A stretch of DNA of 64,000 bases, taken from assembly GCA_938030665.1 (NCBI GenBank), contig CALHHY010000115.1, positions 1 to 64,000 on the forward strand, in the 5' to 3' direction. Of the stretch, positions 43,133-52,699 are shown piece by piece. Under the pieces are notes generated by a model. That model worked only from the letters and a program-made list of their open reading frames with translations, had not been told where the DNA came from and ran no database searches. Position 1 is the first letter of the stretch, and every line of letters starts with the position of its first letter. Source of the DNA: an uncultured Litoreibacter sp. (GTDB lineage: Bacteria; Pseudomonadota; Alphaproteobacteria; Rhodobacterales; Rhodobacteraceae). A program made the position numbers and the translations under genes.

Positions 43133-43987
43133 ATGGAAATACTCGTATCGGTCGTGCTGCCTCTGGGGCTGGCGTTCATCATGTTCAGCCTCGGCGTCGG
43201 GCTGACCCCGGCGGATTTCTGGCGGGTGGGCCAGCGCCCTCTGGCCTTTGGAATCGGCGCGGTCAGCCAGGTTTTGCTGCTGCCGGTTGTCGTCTTGGCC
43301 CTAACGCTTCTGTTCGGGCTTACGGGCGAGCTGGCGGTTGGCATGATGATCCTCGCGGCCTGCCCCGGCGGGGTTACAAGCAACATCCTGTCCCGCCTTG
43401 CCAAGGGTGATGTGGCGCTTTCGGTCTCGCTGACCGCGGTGATCAGCCTGCTCAGCGTGGTTACCGTGCCGCTGATCCTCAGCTTTGCGATGGACCGTTT
43501 CATGGGGGCCGGCGCCCCGCCGGTGAATATCACGCGCACGGCCGTCACCATGTTCCTGCTGACGGTGGTTCCAATCCTCGTCGGCCTTGGCCTGCGCGCG
43601 GCCTTTCCGCAGAAGATGACTGCCGCGGAGCCAATCCTGGTGCGCCTGGCCACCGCGCTTTTCGTCATCATCATCGTGGCCGCGTTGGCCGCCAACCTTG
43701 ACCTATTCGTGGCAAACCTTTCCGTGCTCGGCCCCGCGCTTGTCAGCATGGTCGTGATCCTCGTGGCCACTGGCTACGCGGTGCCGCGCCTGTTGGGCCG
43801 CAGCCGGACGGAGGCCAAGACGATCTCCGTCGAGACGGGGGTGCAAAACGGCACGCTTGGCATTGCCATCGCCGCGATCATCGTGGGCGACAGCCTGAAC
43901 GCCTATGCGGTGCCATCCGCGATCTATGGCGTGATCATGTATCTGACAATCCTGCCCGTTTTCTTCATCTACCGGCGGATGGAGTAG
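43133..43987 (+). CDS. Bile acid:sodium symporter (BASS) family transporter
   Basis: A 284-residue inner-membrane protein with about nine hydrophobic helices and the family motifs MFSLGVGLTPADFW (about residues 18-31), CPGGVTSNILSRLAKGDVALSV (about 78-99) and VETGVQNGTLGIAIAAI near the end. BASS proteins carry organic anions, often with Na+. The ligand cannot be read from sequence; the neighbouring FAD enzyme may act on it. The start at 43133 is chosen over an in-frame TTG at 43118 because the GGGAGGGGG ribosome site fits it. Confidence 0.88.
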   Translation: MEILVSVVLPLGLAFIMFSLGVGLTPADFWRVGQRPLAFGIGAVSQVLLLPVVVLALTLLFGLTGELAVGMMILAACPGGVTSNILSRLAKGDVALSVSLTAVISLLSVVTVPLILSFAMDRFMGAGAPPVNITRTAVTMFLLTVVPILVGLGLRAAFPQKMTAAEPILVRLATALFVIIIVAALAANLDLFVANLSVLGPALVSMVVILVATGYAVPRLLGRSRTEAKTISVETGVQNGTLGIAIAAIIVGDSLNAYAVPSAIYGVIMYLTILPVFFIYRRME

Positions 43988-44000
43988 TAGGGGCGGCCGG

Positions 44001-45653
44001 GTGGAACAATCAGACGTCATCATTGTCGGCGCGGGGCTGGCCGGGCTGGTCGCCGCCGCCGAGCTTGCGGATCGCGGCAAGCAGGTCACCATTATTGATC
44101 AGGAGCCGGAGGGGTTTCTGGGCGGGCAGGCCTTCTGGTCTCTTGGCGGGCTTTGCCTGATCGACACGCCCGAGCAACGCCGCATGGGCATCCGCGACAG
44201 CCGCGACCTCGCCTTGCAGGATTGGATGGGCGCGGCCCAGTTTGACCGACCCGAGGACACGTGGCCCCGCAGATGGGCAGAGGCCTATGTCGATTTCGCC
44301 GCCGGCGAGATGCGGCCTTGGCTGCACGGCATGGGGATGCGGTGGTTTCCCATTGTGGGGTGGGCGGAACGGGGCGGCGGCTTCGCCTCTGGCCATGGCA
44401 ACTCCGTGCCACGGTTCCACCTGACCTGGGGCGTGGGTCCCGGCACGCAAGAGCCGTTCGAGCGGCGCGTCAGGGCGCATGAAGACGCGGGGCGCATTAC
44501 ACTGAAGTTCCGGCATCGCTGCTCCCACATCATCATGGAAAACGGCGCGGCCAAAGGCGTCGGGGGGGAGGTTCTGGCCCCCGACAACGCGCTACGCGGG
44601 CAAAAGACCAACCGCGACATAGCGGGCGAATTTGAGCTGCGCGCGCCTTCGGTCCTCGTCACCTCAGGCGGGATTGGCGGCGATTTCGACCTGATCCGCA
44701 AGGCGTGGCCGACCGACCGGCTGGGACCCGCGCCTGCCAATATGATCGCGGGCGTCCCGGCCCATGTCGATGGCCGGATGGTGGGTATCAGCCAGCAGGC
44801 GGGCGGGCATCTGATCAATAATGACCGGATGTGGCATTACACCGAAGGCGTAAAGAACTGGGACCCGATCTGGCCCAACCACGGCATCCGCATCCTGCCA
44901 GGCCCGTCGTCCCTGTGGTTCGACGCGCGGGGCAACCGGTTCAAGCCCCCGGCGCTGCCTGGATTTGACAGCCTTGGCACCTTGAAGGCGATCCTGGACA
45001 CCGGGTTCGACTATTCATGGTTCATCACCACGCAAAAGATCATCAAGAAGGAGTTCGCACTTTCCGGGTCGGAGCAGAACCCAGATTTCGAGCAGAAATC
45101 TTGGAAAGAGGTGTTGAAGCAGCGCATCTTCAACAAGGCCGCCACCCCCGCTGTGGAGGCCTTCAAGGAACATGGCGAGGATTTCGTCACCGCCACCAGC
45201 TTACCTGAGCTCGTCGCCAAAATGAACGCGTTGCAGGGCAACGACCTACTGCCGCTGGACCGGATTGAGGCAGAGATCAAAGCCCGCGACGCGCAATGCG
45301 ACAACCCGTTTACCAAGGACGCACAAATGATGGCGATTCATGCGGCGCGCAAATATCGCGGCGACAGGTTCCAGCGCACGGCCAAGCCGCACCGGATCCT
45401 TGACCCCGACAATGGGCCGCTGATCGGCGTGCGGCTGAACATCATCACCAGAAAGACGCTCGGCGGGCTCAAAACCGACCTGAATAGCCAAATGCTAACC
45501 GCTGAAGGCCCACCTATCCCCGGCCTGTTTGCCGCAGGCGAGGTCGCGGGGTTCGGCGGCGGGGGCTATCACGGCTATAACGCGCTGGAAGGCACGTTTC
45601 TGGGTGGTTGCATCTTCTCAGGCCGGCAGGCCGGGCGGGCGGATACGATCTGA
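44001..45653 (+). CDS. FAD-dependent dehydrogenase (fumarate-reductase / ketosteroid-dehydrogenase-like)
   Basis: A 550-residue flavoprotein beginning with GTG. It has the dinucleotide motif GAGLAG (about residues 10-15), ADRGKQVTIIDQEPEG, GGQAFWSLGGL, VTSGGIGGDFDLIRKAWP (mid-protein) and, at the C-terminus, LFAAGEVAGFGGGGYHGYNALEGTFLGGC with the flavin-binding AAGE. It belongs to the large family typified by 3-ketosteroid delta-1 dehydrogenase and fumarate reductase flavoproteins. The substrate is unknown. It lies 13 nt after the BASS gene, so uptake and oxidation of one substrate is plausible. Confidence 0.82.
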   Translation: MEQSDVIIVGAGLAGLVAAAELADRGKQVTIIDQEPEGFLGGQAFWSLGGLCLIDTPEQRRMGIRDSRDLALQDWMGAAQFDRPEDTWPRRWAEAYVDFAAGEMRPWLHGMGMRWFPIVGWAERGGGFASGHGNSVPRFHLTWGVGPGTQEPFERRVRAHEDAGRITLKFRHRCSHIIMENGAAKGVGGEVLAPDNALRGQKTNRDIAGEFELRAPSVLVTSGGIGGDFDLIRKAWPTDRLGPAPANMIAGVPAHVDGRMVGISQQAGGHLINNDRMWHYTEGVKNWDPIWPNHGIRILPGPSSLWFDARGNRFKPPALPGFDSLGTLKAILDTGFDYSWFITTQKIIKKEFALSGSEQNPDFEQKSWKEVLKQRIFNKAATPAVEAFKEHGEDFVTATSLPELVAKMNALQGNDLLPLDRIEAEIKARDAQCDNPFTKDAQMMAIHAARKYRGDRFQRTAKPHRILDPDNGPLIGVRLNIITRKTLGGLKTDLNSQMLTAEGPPIPGLFAAGEVAGFGGGGYHGYNALEGTFLGGCIFSGRQAGRADTI

Positions 45654-45681
45654 CCCCACCCGCCGCGCCATATACTATGCG

Positions 45682-48129
45682 TCAGACCTTAACGCGCTCA
45701 GAGGTGGGATCATAGAACGGCTTTGACGACACCTCAGCCTTGACCCGCGTGCCTGCGACGTCGATCTCGTAATCCGAGGCCAGCACATCGGCCAGCTTCT
45801 CGCCGGGGCATTGGATGTAGCCCATCCCCATGGCTGCCCCCTCCGAATGGCCATAGGCGCCCGAGGTCAGGTAGCCAGCAAGCTCCCCATCCCGGAAAAC
45901 CGGTTCGGCGTGGTAAAGCAGCGGCTCAGAGTCGGTCAGCTTGAATTGCAGCAACCGCATCTGCAGCCCCTCATCCTGCTTTTTCAGGATCGCGTCACGC
46001 CCCATGTAGTCAGGCTTATCCTTCTTGACCGCAAAGCCCAGGCCCGCCTCCATCACATGGTCTTCGGACGTGATGTCATGGCCGAAATGGCGGAACCCTT
46101 TTTCGATCCGGCAGGTATCCATCATGTGCATGCCGCAAAGTCGCATGCCGAAATCAAATCCCGCCTCCGCCAGCGTTTCAAATACATGGCCACATTGATC
46201 AGCGGAGACATAGACCTCCCACCCCAGCTCACCTACATAGGTCACGCGGTGGACGCGGGCGAGGCCCATCCCGATCTCGATCTCTTGCGCCGTGCCGAAC
46301 GGATTGGTCTCGTTCGAGAAATCCGCGCTGGAAACGGTTTGCAGAAGCTCACGCGAGCGCGGCCCCATAATCGCCAGAACGCCCTCGCCCGCCGTCATAT
46401 CCATGATCGTGACGTCGAAATCCTTGGCGCGCGCAATGCGCTCCATCCAGGTCTGATCGGCCAGACGCGTGGCCGCCGGGGTCACGACAAGGTAGTCGAA
46501 CTCCCCCAGACGGGTGACGGTGACATCCGCCTCGATCCCCGCTTTTGAATTCAGGAACTGGGTGTAGACGATCTTGCCATTGGGGACGGAATAGTTGCCA
46601 CCGCCCACATAGTTCATGAACGCCTCTGCATCGCGCCCCGCCACCCGGATTTTGCCGAAGGAGGACATGTCATACATGCCGACATTCTGCCGGACCGCCA
46701 TATGTTCTTCCCGCACGTTGTCGAAGAAGTTCTGGCGCTTCCAGCTATACTGGTACTCGGCTTCCTGATTTTCGCGCGCGAACCAGTTGGCGCGGTCCCA
46801 TCCCGCCAGCTCCCCCATGACCGCGCCGCGTTCCAGCAGGTGGTGGTGGAACGGGGTACGGCGCACGCCACGGGCGGTTTTCTTCTGCAGGTAAGGGAAG
46901 TGGTCGGCGTAAAGCAGGCCAAGCGTCTCTTTCGAACGCTCGAACAGGTAGGTCTTGTTGCCCTGAAACGGCTGCATCCTTGAAATATCGACGTCGCCCA
47001 GGTCAAACGGCTTCTCGCCTGCATCCATCCATTGCGCCAATGCCTGACCCGCGCCACCGGCGGATTGGATACCAATCGAATTGAAGCCTGCGGCGACCCA
47101 GAAATTGTCCAGCTCAGGCGCGAGGCCCAGATGGTAGGCGTCATCGGGCGTAAAGCTTTCAGGCCCGTTGAAGAACGTATGAATGCCCGCCTCCGCCAGC
47201 ATCGGCATCCGCTCAACAGCGGCTTCAAGGATCGGCTCGAAATGGTCGAAATCCTCGGGCAGCTGGTCGAACTCGAAATCCTTCGGGATATCCAGCGTCC
47301 AGGGTTTCGAGACAGGCTCGAACGCGCCCAGCAGCATTTTTCCTGCATCTTCCTTGTAGTAGGCGCATTCATCAGGCACCCGCAGTACCGGCATTTGCGT
47401 CAGGCCGGGCACGCTTTCGGTCACAATGTAGAAATGCTCGCAGCTATGCAGGGGCACGTTGACACCCGCCATACGACCCACCCCATGGCCCCACATGCCG
47501 CCGCAATTGACCACATGCTCACAGGCGATCTGACCGGTTGCGCCGTCCTTGTCTTCCCAAGTCACGCCAGTGACGCGGCGGCCCTCTTTCTGGATTGCGG
47601 TGACCAGATGGCCTTCCTTGACCAGCGCCCCGTTCTGCCGGGCACCTTTTGCCAGCGCCTGCGCGATGTTGGCCGGATCACCCTGACCGTCAAGCGGCAG
47701 GTAAACCCCGCCGACCACGCCGTCGATATTGATATGCTCGTAGCGCTTCTTGACCTCGGCGGGCGAAATCGGCTCCGCCTCCACCCCGAAGGAGCGGGCC
47801 ATGGCGGCCTGGCGGCTGATTTCTTCCTGGCGTTCCTCGGTCAGGGCGACGGTGATCGAGCCGCAACGCTTGAACCCGGTCTCCACCCCCGTTTCGGCCG
47901 CCAGATCGCCGTACAGCTCCTGGCTGTATTTCGCGAGCTTCGTCATGTTTTTCGTCGCACGAAGCTGCGCGATCAGGCCTGCCGCGTGCCATGTCGTGCC
48001 GGAGGTCAGCTGTTTGCGCTCCAGCAGCACAATGTCCTTCCAGCCCTGCTTGGCCAGATGGTAGGCGACGGAACAACCGATAACGCCGCCGCCGATGATG
48101 ACGACGCGCGCGGATGTGGGAAGGCTCAT
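45682..48129 (-). CDS. Dimethylglycine/sarcosine dehydrogenase-like protein, copy 1
   Basis: An 815-residue, two-part enzyme. The N-terminal amine-oxidase half has GGGVIGCSVAYHLAKQG (residues about 12-28) and TSGTTWHAAG, in which the His carries covalent FAD in the DMGDH family. The C-terminal half is GcvT-like and binds tetrahydrofolate (MYDMSSFGKIRVAG, GELGWEVYVSADQ, CRIEKGFRHFGHDIT). The expected reaction is oxidative N-demethylation of a methylated glycine with the one-carbon unit captured on folate. It shares domain order with the paralogue at 49554-52004. The start overlaps the PNPOx-like gene by 4 nt. Confidence 0.88.
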   Translation of the reverse strand: MSLPTSARVVIIGGGVIGCSVAYHLAKQGWKDIVLLERKQLTSGTTWHAAGLIAQLRATKNMTKLAKYSQELYGDLAAETGVETGFKRCGSITVALTEERQEEISRQAAMARSFGVEAEPISPAEVKKRYEHINIDGVVGGVYLPLDGQGDPANIAQALAKGARQNGALVKEGHLVTAIQKEGRRVTGVTWEDKDGATGQIACEHVVNCGGMWGHGVGRMAGVNVPLHSCEHFYIVTESVPGLTQMPVLRVPDECAYYKEDAGKMLLGAFEPVSKPWTLDIPKDFEFDQLPEDFDHFEPILEAAVERMPMLAEAGIHTFFNGPESFTPDDAYHLGLAPELDNFWVAAGFNSIGIQSAGGAGQALAQWMDAGEKPFDLGDVDISRMQPFQGNKTYLFERSKETLGLLYADHFPYLQKKTARGVRRTPFHHHLLERGAVMGELAGWDRANWFARENQEAEYQYSWKRQNFFDNVREEHMAVRQNVGMYDMSSFGKIRVAGRDAEAFMNYVGGGNYSVPNGKIVYTQFLNSKAGIEADVTVTRLGEFDYLVVTPAATRLADQTWMERIARAKDFDVTIMDMTAGEGVLAIMGPRSRELLQTVSSADFSNETNPFGTAQEIEIGMGLARVHRVTYVGELGWEVYVSADQCGHVFETLAEAGFDFGMRLCGMHMMDTCRIEKGFRHFGHDITSEDHVMEAGLGFAVKKDKPDYMGRDAILKKQDEGLQMRLLQFKLTDSEPLLYHAEPVFRDGELAGYLTSGAYGHSEGAAMGMGYIQCPGEKLADVLASDYEIDVAGTRVKAEVSSKPFYDPTSERVKV

Positions 48130-48581
48130 GGATACATCTCCGAGAATTTGGCCTTGTGAAGGGCGATCATCTCGTCCTCCGTCGTGCCAGTGTCATAAGG
48201 GGGGGTCACCAGAGGCTTCACCTCGGTAACGGAAATCTTGACGATCAGGTTGAACCGGTCGGTCAGCTCGCCCCAGACCTCCTGAAACCGGGGGAGGAGC
48301 GCGTCATATTCCCCCGTGCCTTTGCGCACCATCGCCCCGGTCCCGCGCAGCCGCGCGCCCTTGCGGATGAACGCGTCCACGAAATTGACTTCGCATTCCG
48401 GGTTGTGGGTCAGGTTGGTGACGGTCTGCGGTGACCTTATTTCGCCAAAGGCAATGGTGCTGTCATCGACCACCAGAAACGTCCCCTTGGGGCTAACCGA
48501 CGGCCTGCCCCCCGGCGTGATGGTCGCGATATGGCCCAGCCGCCACCGGGTGATCAGCTCTTGTGTTCTGTTCGGGATCAT
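48126..48581 (-). CDS. Pyridoxamine 5'-phosphate oxidase-like FMN-binding protein
   Basis: A 151-residue split-barrel flavin-binding protein. Its motifs are LGHIATITPGGRPSVSPKGTF (about residues 14-34), TVTNLTHNPECEVNFVD, and GTGAMV. Enzymes of this fold reduce or oxidise small substrates with FMN or F420; the actual substrate is unknown. The ATG at 48581 overlaps the stop of the methyltransferase gene (ATGA). A longer frame to 48668 overlaps that gene and is rejected. Confidence 0.8.
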   Translation of the reverse strand: MIPNRTQELITRWRLGHIATITPGGRPSVSPKGTFLVVDDSTIAFGEIRSPQTVTNLTHNPECEVNFVDAFIRKGARLRGTGAMVRKGTGEYDALLPRFQEVWGELTDRFNLIVKISVTEVKPLVTPPYDTGTTEDEMIALHKAKFSEMYP

Positions 48582-49453
48582 GCCGCGAACCTTTTGCTTA
48601 GCTCGGCGATATGGGCAGGCCCCACCTCGCAGCAGCCGCCTACCACCTGCGCGCCATCGGCAATCCATTGGCCCGCGAAATCGGCATAGGCAGAGGGCGT
48701 CAGGTCTTCGCGGGCAGACAGCACATCCACGGTTGCGCCAATATGGTCGAATTTGTCAGTGATGCCAGTAAAGCCGTTGGCATAGGCCCCCACCAATGCG
48801 CCGCAGCCGGCGATCAGCGGCACCGCCGTGCTGACGGCCTCCGGGCGGGAGCAATTGATCAGCACCGCCTCCGGCTGGAATTCTGCGATTAGTGGCAGCG
48901 CGTCGGTCAAGTCCTCCCCGGACCGCAATTTGCTGCCATCCGTGTCCAAGACTGACAGCGCCAGCCAGACCGGCTTGCCCGTCACACCCGCCCCCATCAG
49001 CCCGCCCCGCGCCTGATCGACGGAGGCCATGGTTTCAAGAAGGTGCATGTCGACAAATGGCAGCTGGTAGCGGGCAAGCTGCGCATAGATTTCCGCCGCT
49101 TCGCTTGCAGGCGGGGCCAGGTCCGGCTGGTAGGAAAATCCAAGCGGCCCCATGGCACCGGCCACAAGCCCGGACCCATGCGCGTCACGGGCGTTGCAAG
49201 CAATCTCGCATGCCAGGTCGGACAGCTCCTGCAACCGGTCGAACATGTCGTAGGTTTCCAACCTGTCCGGCAGCACGGCGTAGGTGTCCGTCGTCGCGAT
49301 TTGCGCGCCGGCGGCAAAGAAATCGTCATGCACGGCCCGCACCAGCTCAGGTGCGTCCAGTAATGCCTGCGTCGACCACAGGCCCGTGGCCTTGCCCGCG
49401 CGTCGGATCAGCTCCTGCCCCATGCCGCCATCCAGGATCGTGACCCCGCTCAT
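48578..49453 (-). CDS. Homocysteine S-methyltransferase family protein
   Basis: A 291-residue TIM-barrel methyltransferase. It starts MSGVTILDGGMGQELIRR and has the zinc-cysteine positions INCSRPEAV (about residue 191) and GGCCEVGP (about 279-286) that bind and activate the homocysteine thiol in BHMT/MmuM-type enzymes. The methyl donor is likely a betaine or S-methylmethionine-type compound; the flanking DMGDH genes favour betaine metabolism, since BHMT yields dimethylglycine. Upstream codons to 49642 lie in a GC-rich hairpin region and are not counted. Confidence 0.82.
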   Translation of the reverse strand: MSGVTILDGGMGQELIRRAGKATGLWSTQALLDAPELVRAVHDDFFAAGAQIATTDTYAVLPDRLETYDMFDRLQELSDLACEIACNARDAHGSGLVAGAMGPLGFSYQPDLAPPASEAAEIYAQLARYQLPFVDMHLLETMASVDQARGGLMGAGVTGKPVWLALSVLDTDGSKLRSGEDLTDALPLIAEFQPEAVLINCSRPEAVSTAVPLIAGCGALVGAYANGFTGITDKFDHIGATVDVLSAREDLTPSAYADFAGQWIADGAQVVGGCCEVGPAHIAELSKRFAA

Positions 49454-49553
49454 AGCAGGGCGCTCCCGCCGCGCAGCGGCGCCCCCGAAGGTGACGCGCA
49501 CCGCGCGGAAGGGAGGGGGGCGGGCCCGCCGCCGAACAAGGGCGCTACGCGGG
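49454..49553 (-). other. GC-rich intergenic hairpin between DMGDH copy 2 and the methyltransferase
   Basis: This 100-nt gap contains an inverted repeat GGGCGC (49458-49463) and GCGCCC (49479-49484), with an inner CCGC/GCGG stem. It is followed by further GC-rich palindromic sequence near 49520-49533. It could be a terminator or attenuator between the two genes, or a small REP-like element. There is no T-run. Confidence 0.3.
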
Positions 49554-52004
49554 TCATGCCCGAATACGCGCGTTTTCAGGGTCCCAAAGCGGCGCGTCTT
49601 CCTGCACCACGGCAGGGTATTTCTGGCCGTAGATCTCGACATGCAGTTCGGTGCCGGGCTTTGCGGCCTCGGTCTTCACCACGCCCAATGCCACGGATTT
49701 GTTGATACGGAAGCCCCAGTCGCCGGAGGTGGTTTCCCCAACGATCTCGTCACCCATCCAGACAGGCGACATGTAAGGCGCGTCGGCCTCGCCTGCCTCC
49801 ACGATCAGCGTCACGAAGCCCTTCTTCGGGCCTTGTTGCATCTCGTTGGCCAGCGCGGTTTTGCCGGGGAAATCCTGCTCCTTATTCAGACGCAGGAACC
49901 GGTCAAGGCCGCCTTCCAGCAGGGTGTAGTCGGTGGAAAGGTCCCCCTTCCACGTGCGGTACCCTTTCTCGATCCGCATGGAATTCAACGCATACATGCC
50001 AAATGGCACGGCACCCGCGGCCCGGATAGCGTCATAAACGACGGGACTGTCATCGAAGGAGGTATGGACCTCCCACCCCAGCTCGCCGGCGAAGGAGATG
50101 CGGAACAGCTTGGCGGGCTTGCCCGCCACGGTGGCATCCTGAATGGTCAGCCACCCGCTTTCCAGATCCGCGCCCTCGGTGATCCCCGCCAGCATGTCAC
50201 GCGACTTGGGGCCGGTCAGAAGGTGGGTTGACCAGTCCGTGGTGATGTCGACCAGCTCAAGGGAGCCGTCTTCAGGCAGCCGCGATTGCAGGAACTCGAA
50301 ATCATGCCATTGCGCGACGGCGGCGGTCATGATCCAGAAATCATCGTCACCCCAGCGGATGATCGTCACCTCCGTCACGATCCGGCCGCGCGAGTCGGTG
50401 AAATAGCCCAGGTTCATGCGGCCCGCTTTCGGCAACGCGCCTGCGATCTGCGTGCGCAGCCATTCGGCAGCACCAGCCCCTTTCAGCGTGTAACGGGAGA
50501 AGCCCGGCATATCGAGCACACCTGCGGAGTCGGTGCAGGCCTCAACCTCTTCCTTGATCCGCTGCTTCCAGGGACCTTCGCGCATCCAGGTTTGTGTCGC
50601 TTCCTCAGACGTATCGTCGCCGTCCTTGGCGAACCAGTTCGCCCGCTCCCAGCCGTTATACGCGCCCATTTGCGCGCCAGAGGCCAGCAGCGTTGCGTGG
50701 TTGGGCGACAGCTTCTTGTCGCGCCCTGCTGGCCATTCGTGATGTGGGAAATGCATGGCGTATTCGTGGCCATAGGTCTCCAGCGCCTTGGCATGGCAAT
50801 AATCGTGGTCGGCGTAATCGGTGTAACGGCGCGGGTCGACGGACCACATGTCCATCTCCGTCTCGCCATGCATGATCCATTCGGACAGCACCTTGCCAGC
50901 ACCACCGCCCTGCGCGATGCCGAAGGTAAAGGAATGGCCTTCAAAAGCGTTTTTGACACCGGGCATCGGGCCGATCATCGGCAGACCGTCGGGCGCATAG
51001 GGGATCGGGCCGTTGATGTTGCGCTCCACCCCGCCTTCACCCAGCAGCGGCAGACGCGCCATCGCGTCCTCGATATAGAATTCAAGCCGGTCCAGATCGT
51101 CAGGATATAGCTGGAAGGAGAAATCTTCCGGCATCTGGTCGTCAGGCGTGACCCAATGCGCCTTGCAGTTGCGCTCATATGGCCCGAGGTTCAGCCCGTA
51201 TTTGTCCTGCCGCAGGTAATAGCTGATATCGGGGTCGCGGATCATGGGCATTTTGTGACCCTGCTCCTTCGTCCAGTCCTCAAGCTCGGACAGCTGACCG
51301 GTCAGGAAATACTGGTGCGACATGACCACCATCGGTACGGTGCGCCCGCCGAACGGCTTGAACATCTCGCCCAAGCGCTGCGCGTAGTAACCCGCGCAAT
51401 TGACGACCTTCTCGCAGCGGATATAGCCCTTGTCGGTCTTCACGATCCACTCGTCACCGTCCCGCTCAATGCCCGTGACCGGGCAGAAACGCTCGATCCG
51501 GCCCCCTGCGTCGCGCGCACCTTTTGCCAGTGCCTGGGTCAGCTGCGCCGGGTCAATGTCACCATCCAGCGGGTCCCACAAGCCGCCTGCCAGATCATGG
51601 GTTTCCATGAACGGGTTATGGCCGCGCAGCTCTTCGGGGGTGCAGATATCCATTTGCAGACCCTGGTACCGCGCCTGGGAGGCGATCTTTTCGAACTCCT
51701 GCATCCGCTCTTTCGTATGCGCCAGCCGGATCGCGCCGGTGACGTGGTAGTTCATCGGATAGTCCACGTCGTCGGCCAGCGTGCGGTACATCTCCAGGCC
51801 GAAGCGCTGCATGTTCATCACCGCCCAGTTCGGCGCGAAGTTGGGGCAGTTGCCCGCCGCGTGCCATGTCGATCCGGCGGTCAGCTCGTTCTTCTCCAGC
51901 AGCACGGTGTCGGTCCAGCCCGCCTTGGCCAGGTGATACAGCGTCGAGGTGCCGACGACGCCGCCGCCGATGATGACCACGCGGGCCGTCGTTGGAAAAT
52001 CTGA
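49554..52004 (-). CDS. Dimethylglycine/sarcosine dehydrogenase-like protein, copy 2
   Basis: An 816-residue paralogue of the protein at 45682-48129 with the same layout: GGGVVGTSTLYHLAKAG near the N-terminus, TAGSTWHAAGN with the FAD-linked His, and a GcvT-like second half (LDMPGFSRYTLKG, GELGWEVHTSFDD, MRIEKGYRTWKGDLS). The start at 52004 follows a GGGAGACTTCC ribosome site; upstream codons to 52244 lie in the GFA gene in another frame. It may demethylate a different methyl-amine (sarcosine or dimethylglycine) than copy 1. Confidence 0.88.
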   Translation of the reverse strand, partial: SDFPTTARVVIIGGGVVGTSTLYHLAKAGWTDTVLLEKNELTAGSTWHAAGNCPNFAPNWAVMNMQRFGLEMYRTLADDVDYPMNYHVTGAIRLAHTKERMQEFEKIASQARYQGLQMDICTPEELRGHNPFMETHDLAGGLWDPLDGDIDPAQLTQALAKGARDAGGRIERFCPVTGIERDGDEWIVKTDKGYIRCEKVVNCAGYYAQRLGEMFKPFGGRTVPMVVMSHQYFLTGQLSELEDWTKEQGHKMPMIRDPDISYYLRQDKYGLNLGPYERNCKAHWVTPDDQMPEDFSFQLYPDDLDRLEFYIEDAMARLPLLGEGGVERNINGPIPYAPDGLPMIGPMPGVKNAFEGHSFTFGIAQGGGAGKVLSEWIMHGETEMDMWSVDPRRYTDYADHDYCHAKALETYGHEYAMHFPHHEWPAGRDKKLSPNHATLLASGAQMGAYNGWERANWFAKDGDDTSEEATQTWMREGPWKQRIKEEVEACTDSAGVLDMPGFSRYTLKGAGAAEWLRTQIAGALPKAGRMNLGYFTDSRGRIVTEVTIIRWGDDDFWIMTAAVAQWHDFEFLQSRLPEDGSLELVDITTDWSTHLLTGPKSRDMLAGITEGADLESGWLTIQDATVAGKPAKLFRISFAGELGWEVHTSFDDSPVVYDAIRAAGAVPFGMYALNSMRIEKGYRTWKGDLSTDYTLLEGGLDRFLRLNKEQDFPGKTALANEMQQGPKKGFVTLIVEAGEADAPYMSPVWMGDEIVGETTSGDWGFRINKSVALGVVKTEAAKPGTELHVEIYGQKYPAVVQEDAPLWDPENARIRA

Positions 52005-52017
52005 CATGGAAGTCTCC

Positions 52018-52401
52018 CTATTGCTCATGTTGCGGAAGGTTATCCGCGATGTCGTAATAGTCGCCTTTATCAGCGACGAAGATGTGTTTTTCGGTGTGAA
52101 GGCCCGTCGGCCCGTCCAATGTCCCTGTGCCAATAGAGACCGCGCCGGCGTCCCCGTCGTGCATCCAAAAAAGCGACGATCCGCAACGGTGGCAAAAGCC
52201 GCGCTTGGCATCCGTGGAGGAGGCGAACCACGACAGCGTTTCATCTGATGTCAGCGCGAATTGATCGGCCCCAACTTGAGTCGCAGACCAATAATGGCCG
52301 GAGGTTTTGCGACATTGGCCGCAGTGGCACGCCACCGATGGGCGCAATTCGCCCTTCAATTCGTAACGAACACCCCCACACAGACATTGACCTGTTTTCA
52401 T
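52018..52401 (-). CDS. GFA family (glutathione-dependent formaldehyde-activating-like) protein
   Basis: A 127-residue zinc protein with the family cysteines in CLCGGVRYE (residues 6-14), CHCGQCRKTSG (about 40-50) and FCHRCGSSLFW (about 94-104). GFA/CENP-V proteins bind S-hydroxymethyl-glutathione or act on formaldehyde adducts. Next to demethylating flavoenzymes it may handle released formaldehyde. The ATG overlaps the LysE stop by 4 nt. Confidence 0.85.
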   Translation of the reverse strand: MKTGQCLCGGVRYELKGELRPSVACHCGQCRKTSGHYWSATQVGADQFALTSDETLSWFASSTDAKRGFCHRCGSSLFWMHDGDAGAVSIGTGTLDGPTGLHTEKHIFVADKGDYYDIADNLPQHEQ

Positions 52402-52697
52402 GCCGTTCTTCCCGGTGATTGGCTTGCCCCAAGCACGACACCACAGATCAACACCGCCGCGCCTATAAGTTTGCCCCAGAAAAACGCCTCCGGCACTGTG
52501 GCCAGCAGCGCGGTGACGCCCGCGGCAGACAGCAGCAGGAATAGCGTGGCCTGCGTCAGGATGGCCAGCACCCCCCAAAGGCTGCGTTTGAATCCGTGGG
52601 TCAGCCCGTTGGTCACGCAATTTACCGCGTTCGGCCCCGGCGTCGTCACGAAGACGACCCAGAACAGCGCGAATATGATCCAACCCTCGACGCTCAT
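52398..52697 (-). CDS. LysE/RhtB-family exporter, N-terminal half only
   Basis: A 99-residue membrane protein. It starts MSVEGWIIFALFWVVFVTTPGPNAV, with the conserved TPGPN(A/P) motif of the LysE family, continues ILTQATLFLLLSAAGVTALL and ends soon after LIGAAVLICGVVLG. Family members are about 200 residues with six helices; here only the first three are present, and the next gene begins at the stop. It is either a half-size variant that acts as a dimer or a truncated copy. Confidence 0.7.
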   Translation of the reverse strand: MSVEGWIIFALFWVVFVTTPGPNAVNCVTNGLTHGFKRSLWGVLAILTQATLFLLLSAAGVTALLATVPEAFFWGKLIGAAVLICGVVLGASQSPGRTA

Positions 52698-52699
52698 TG

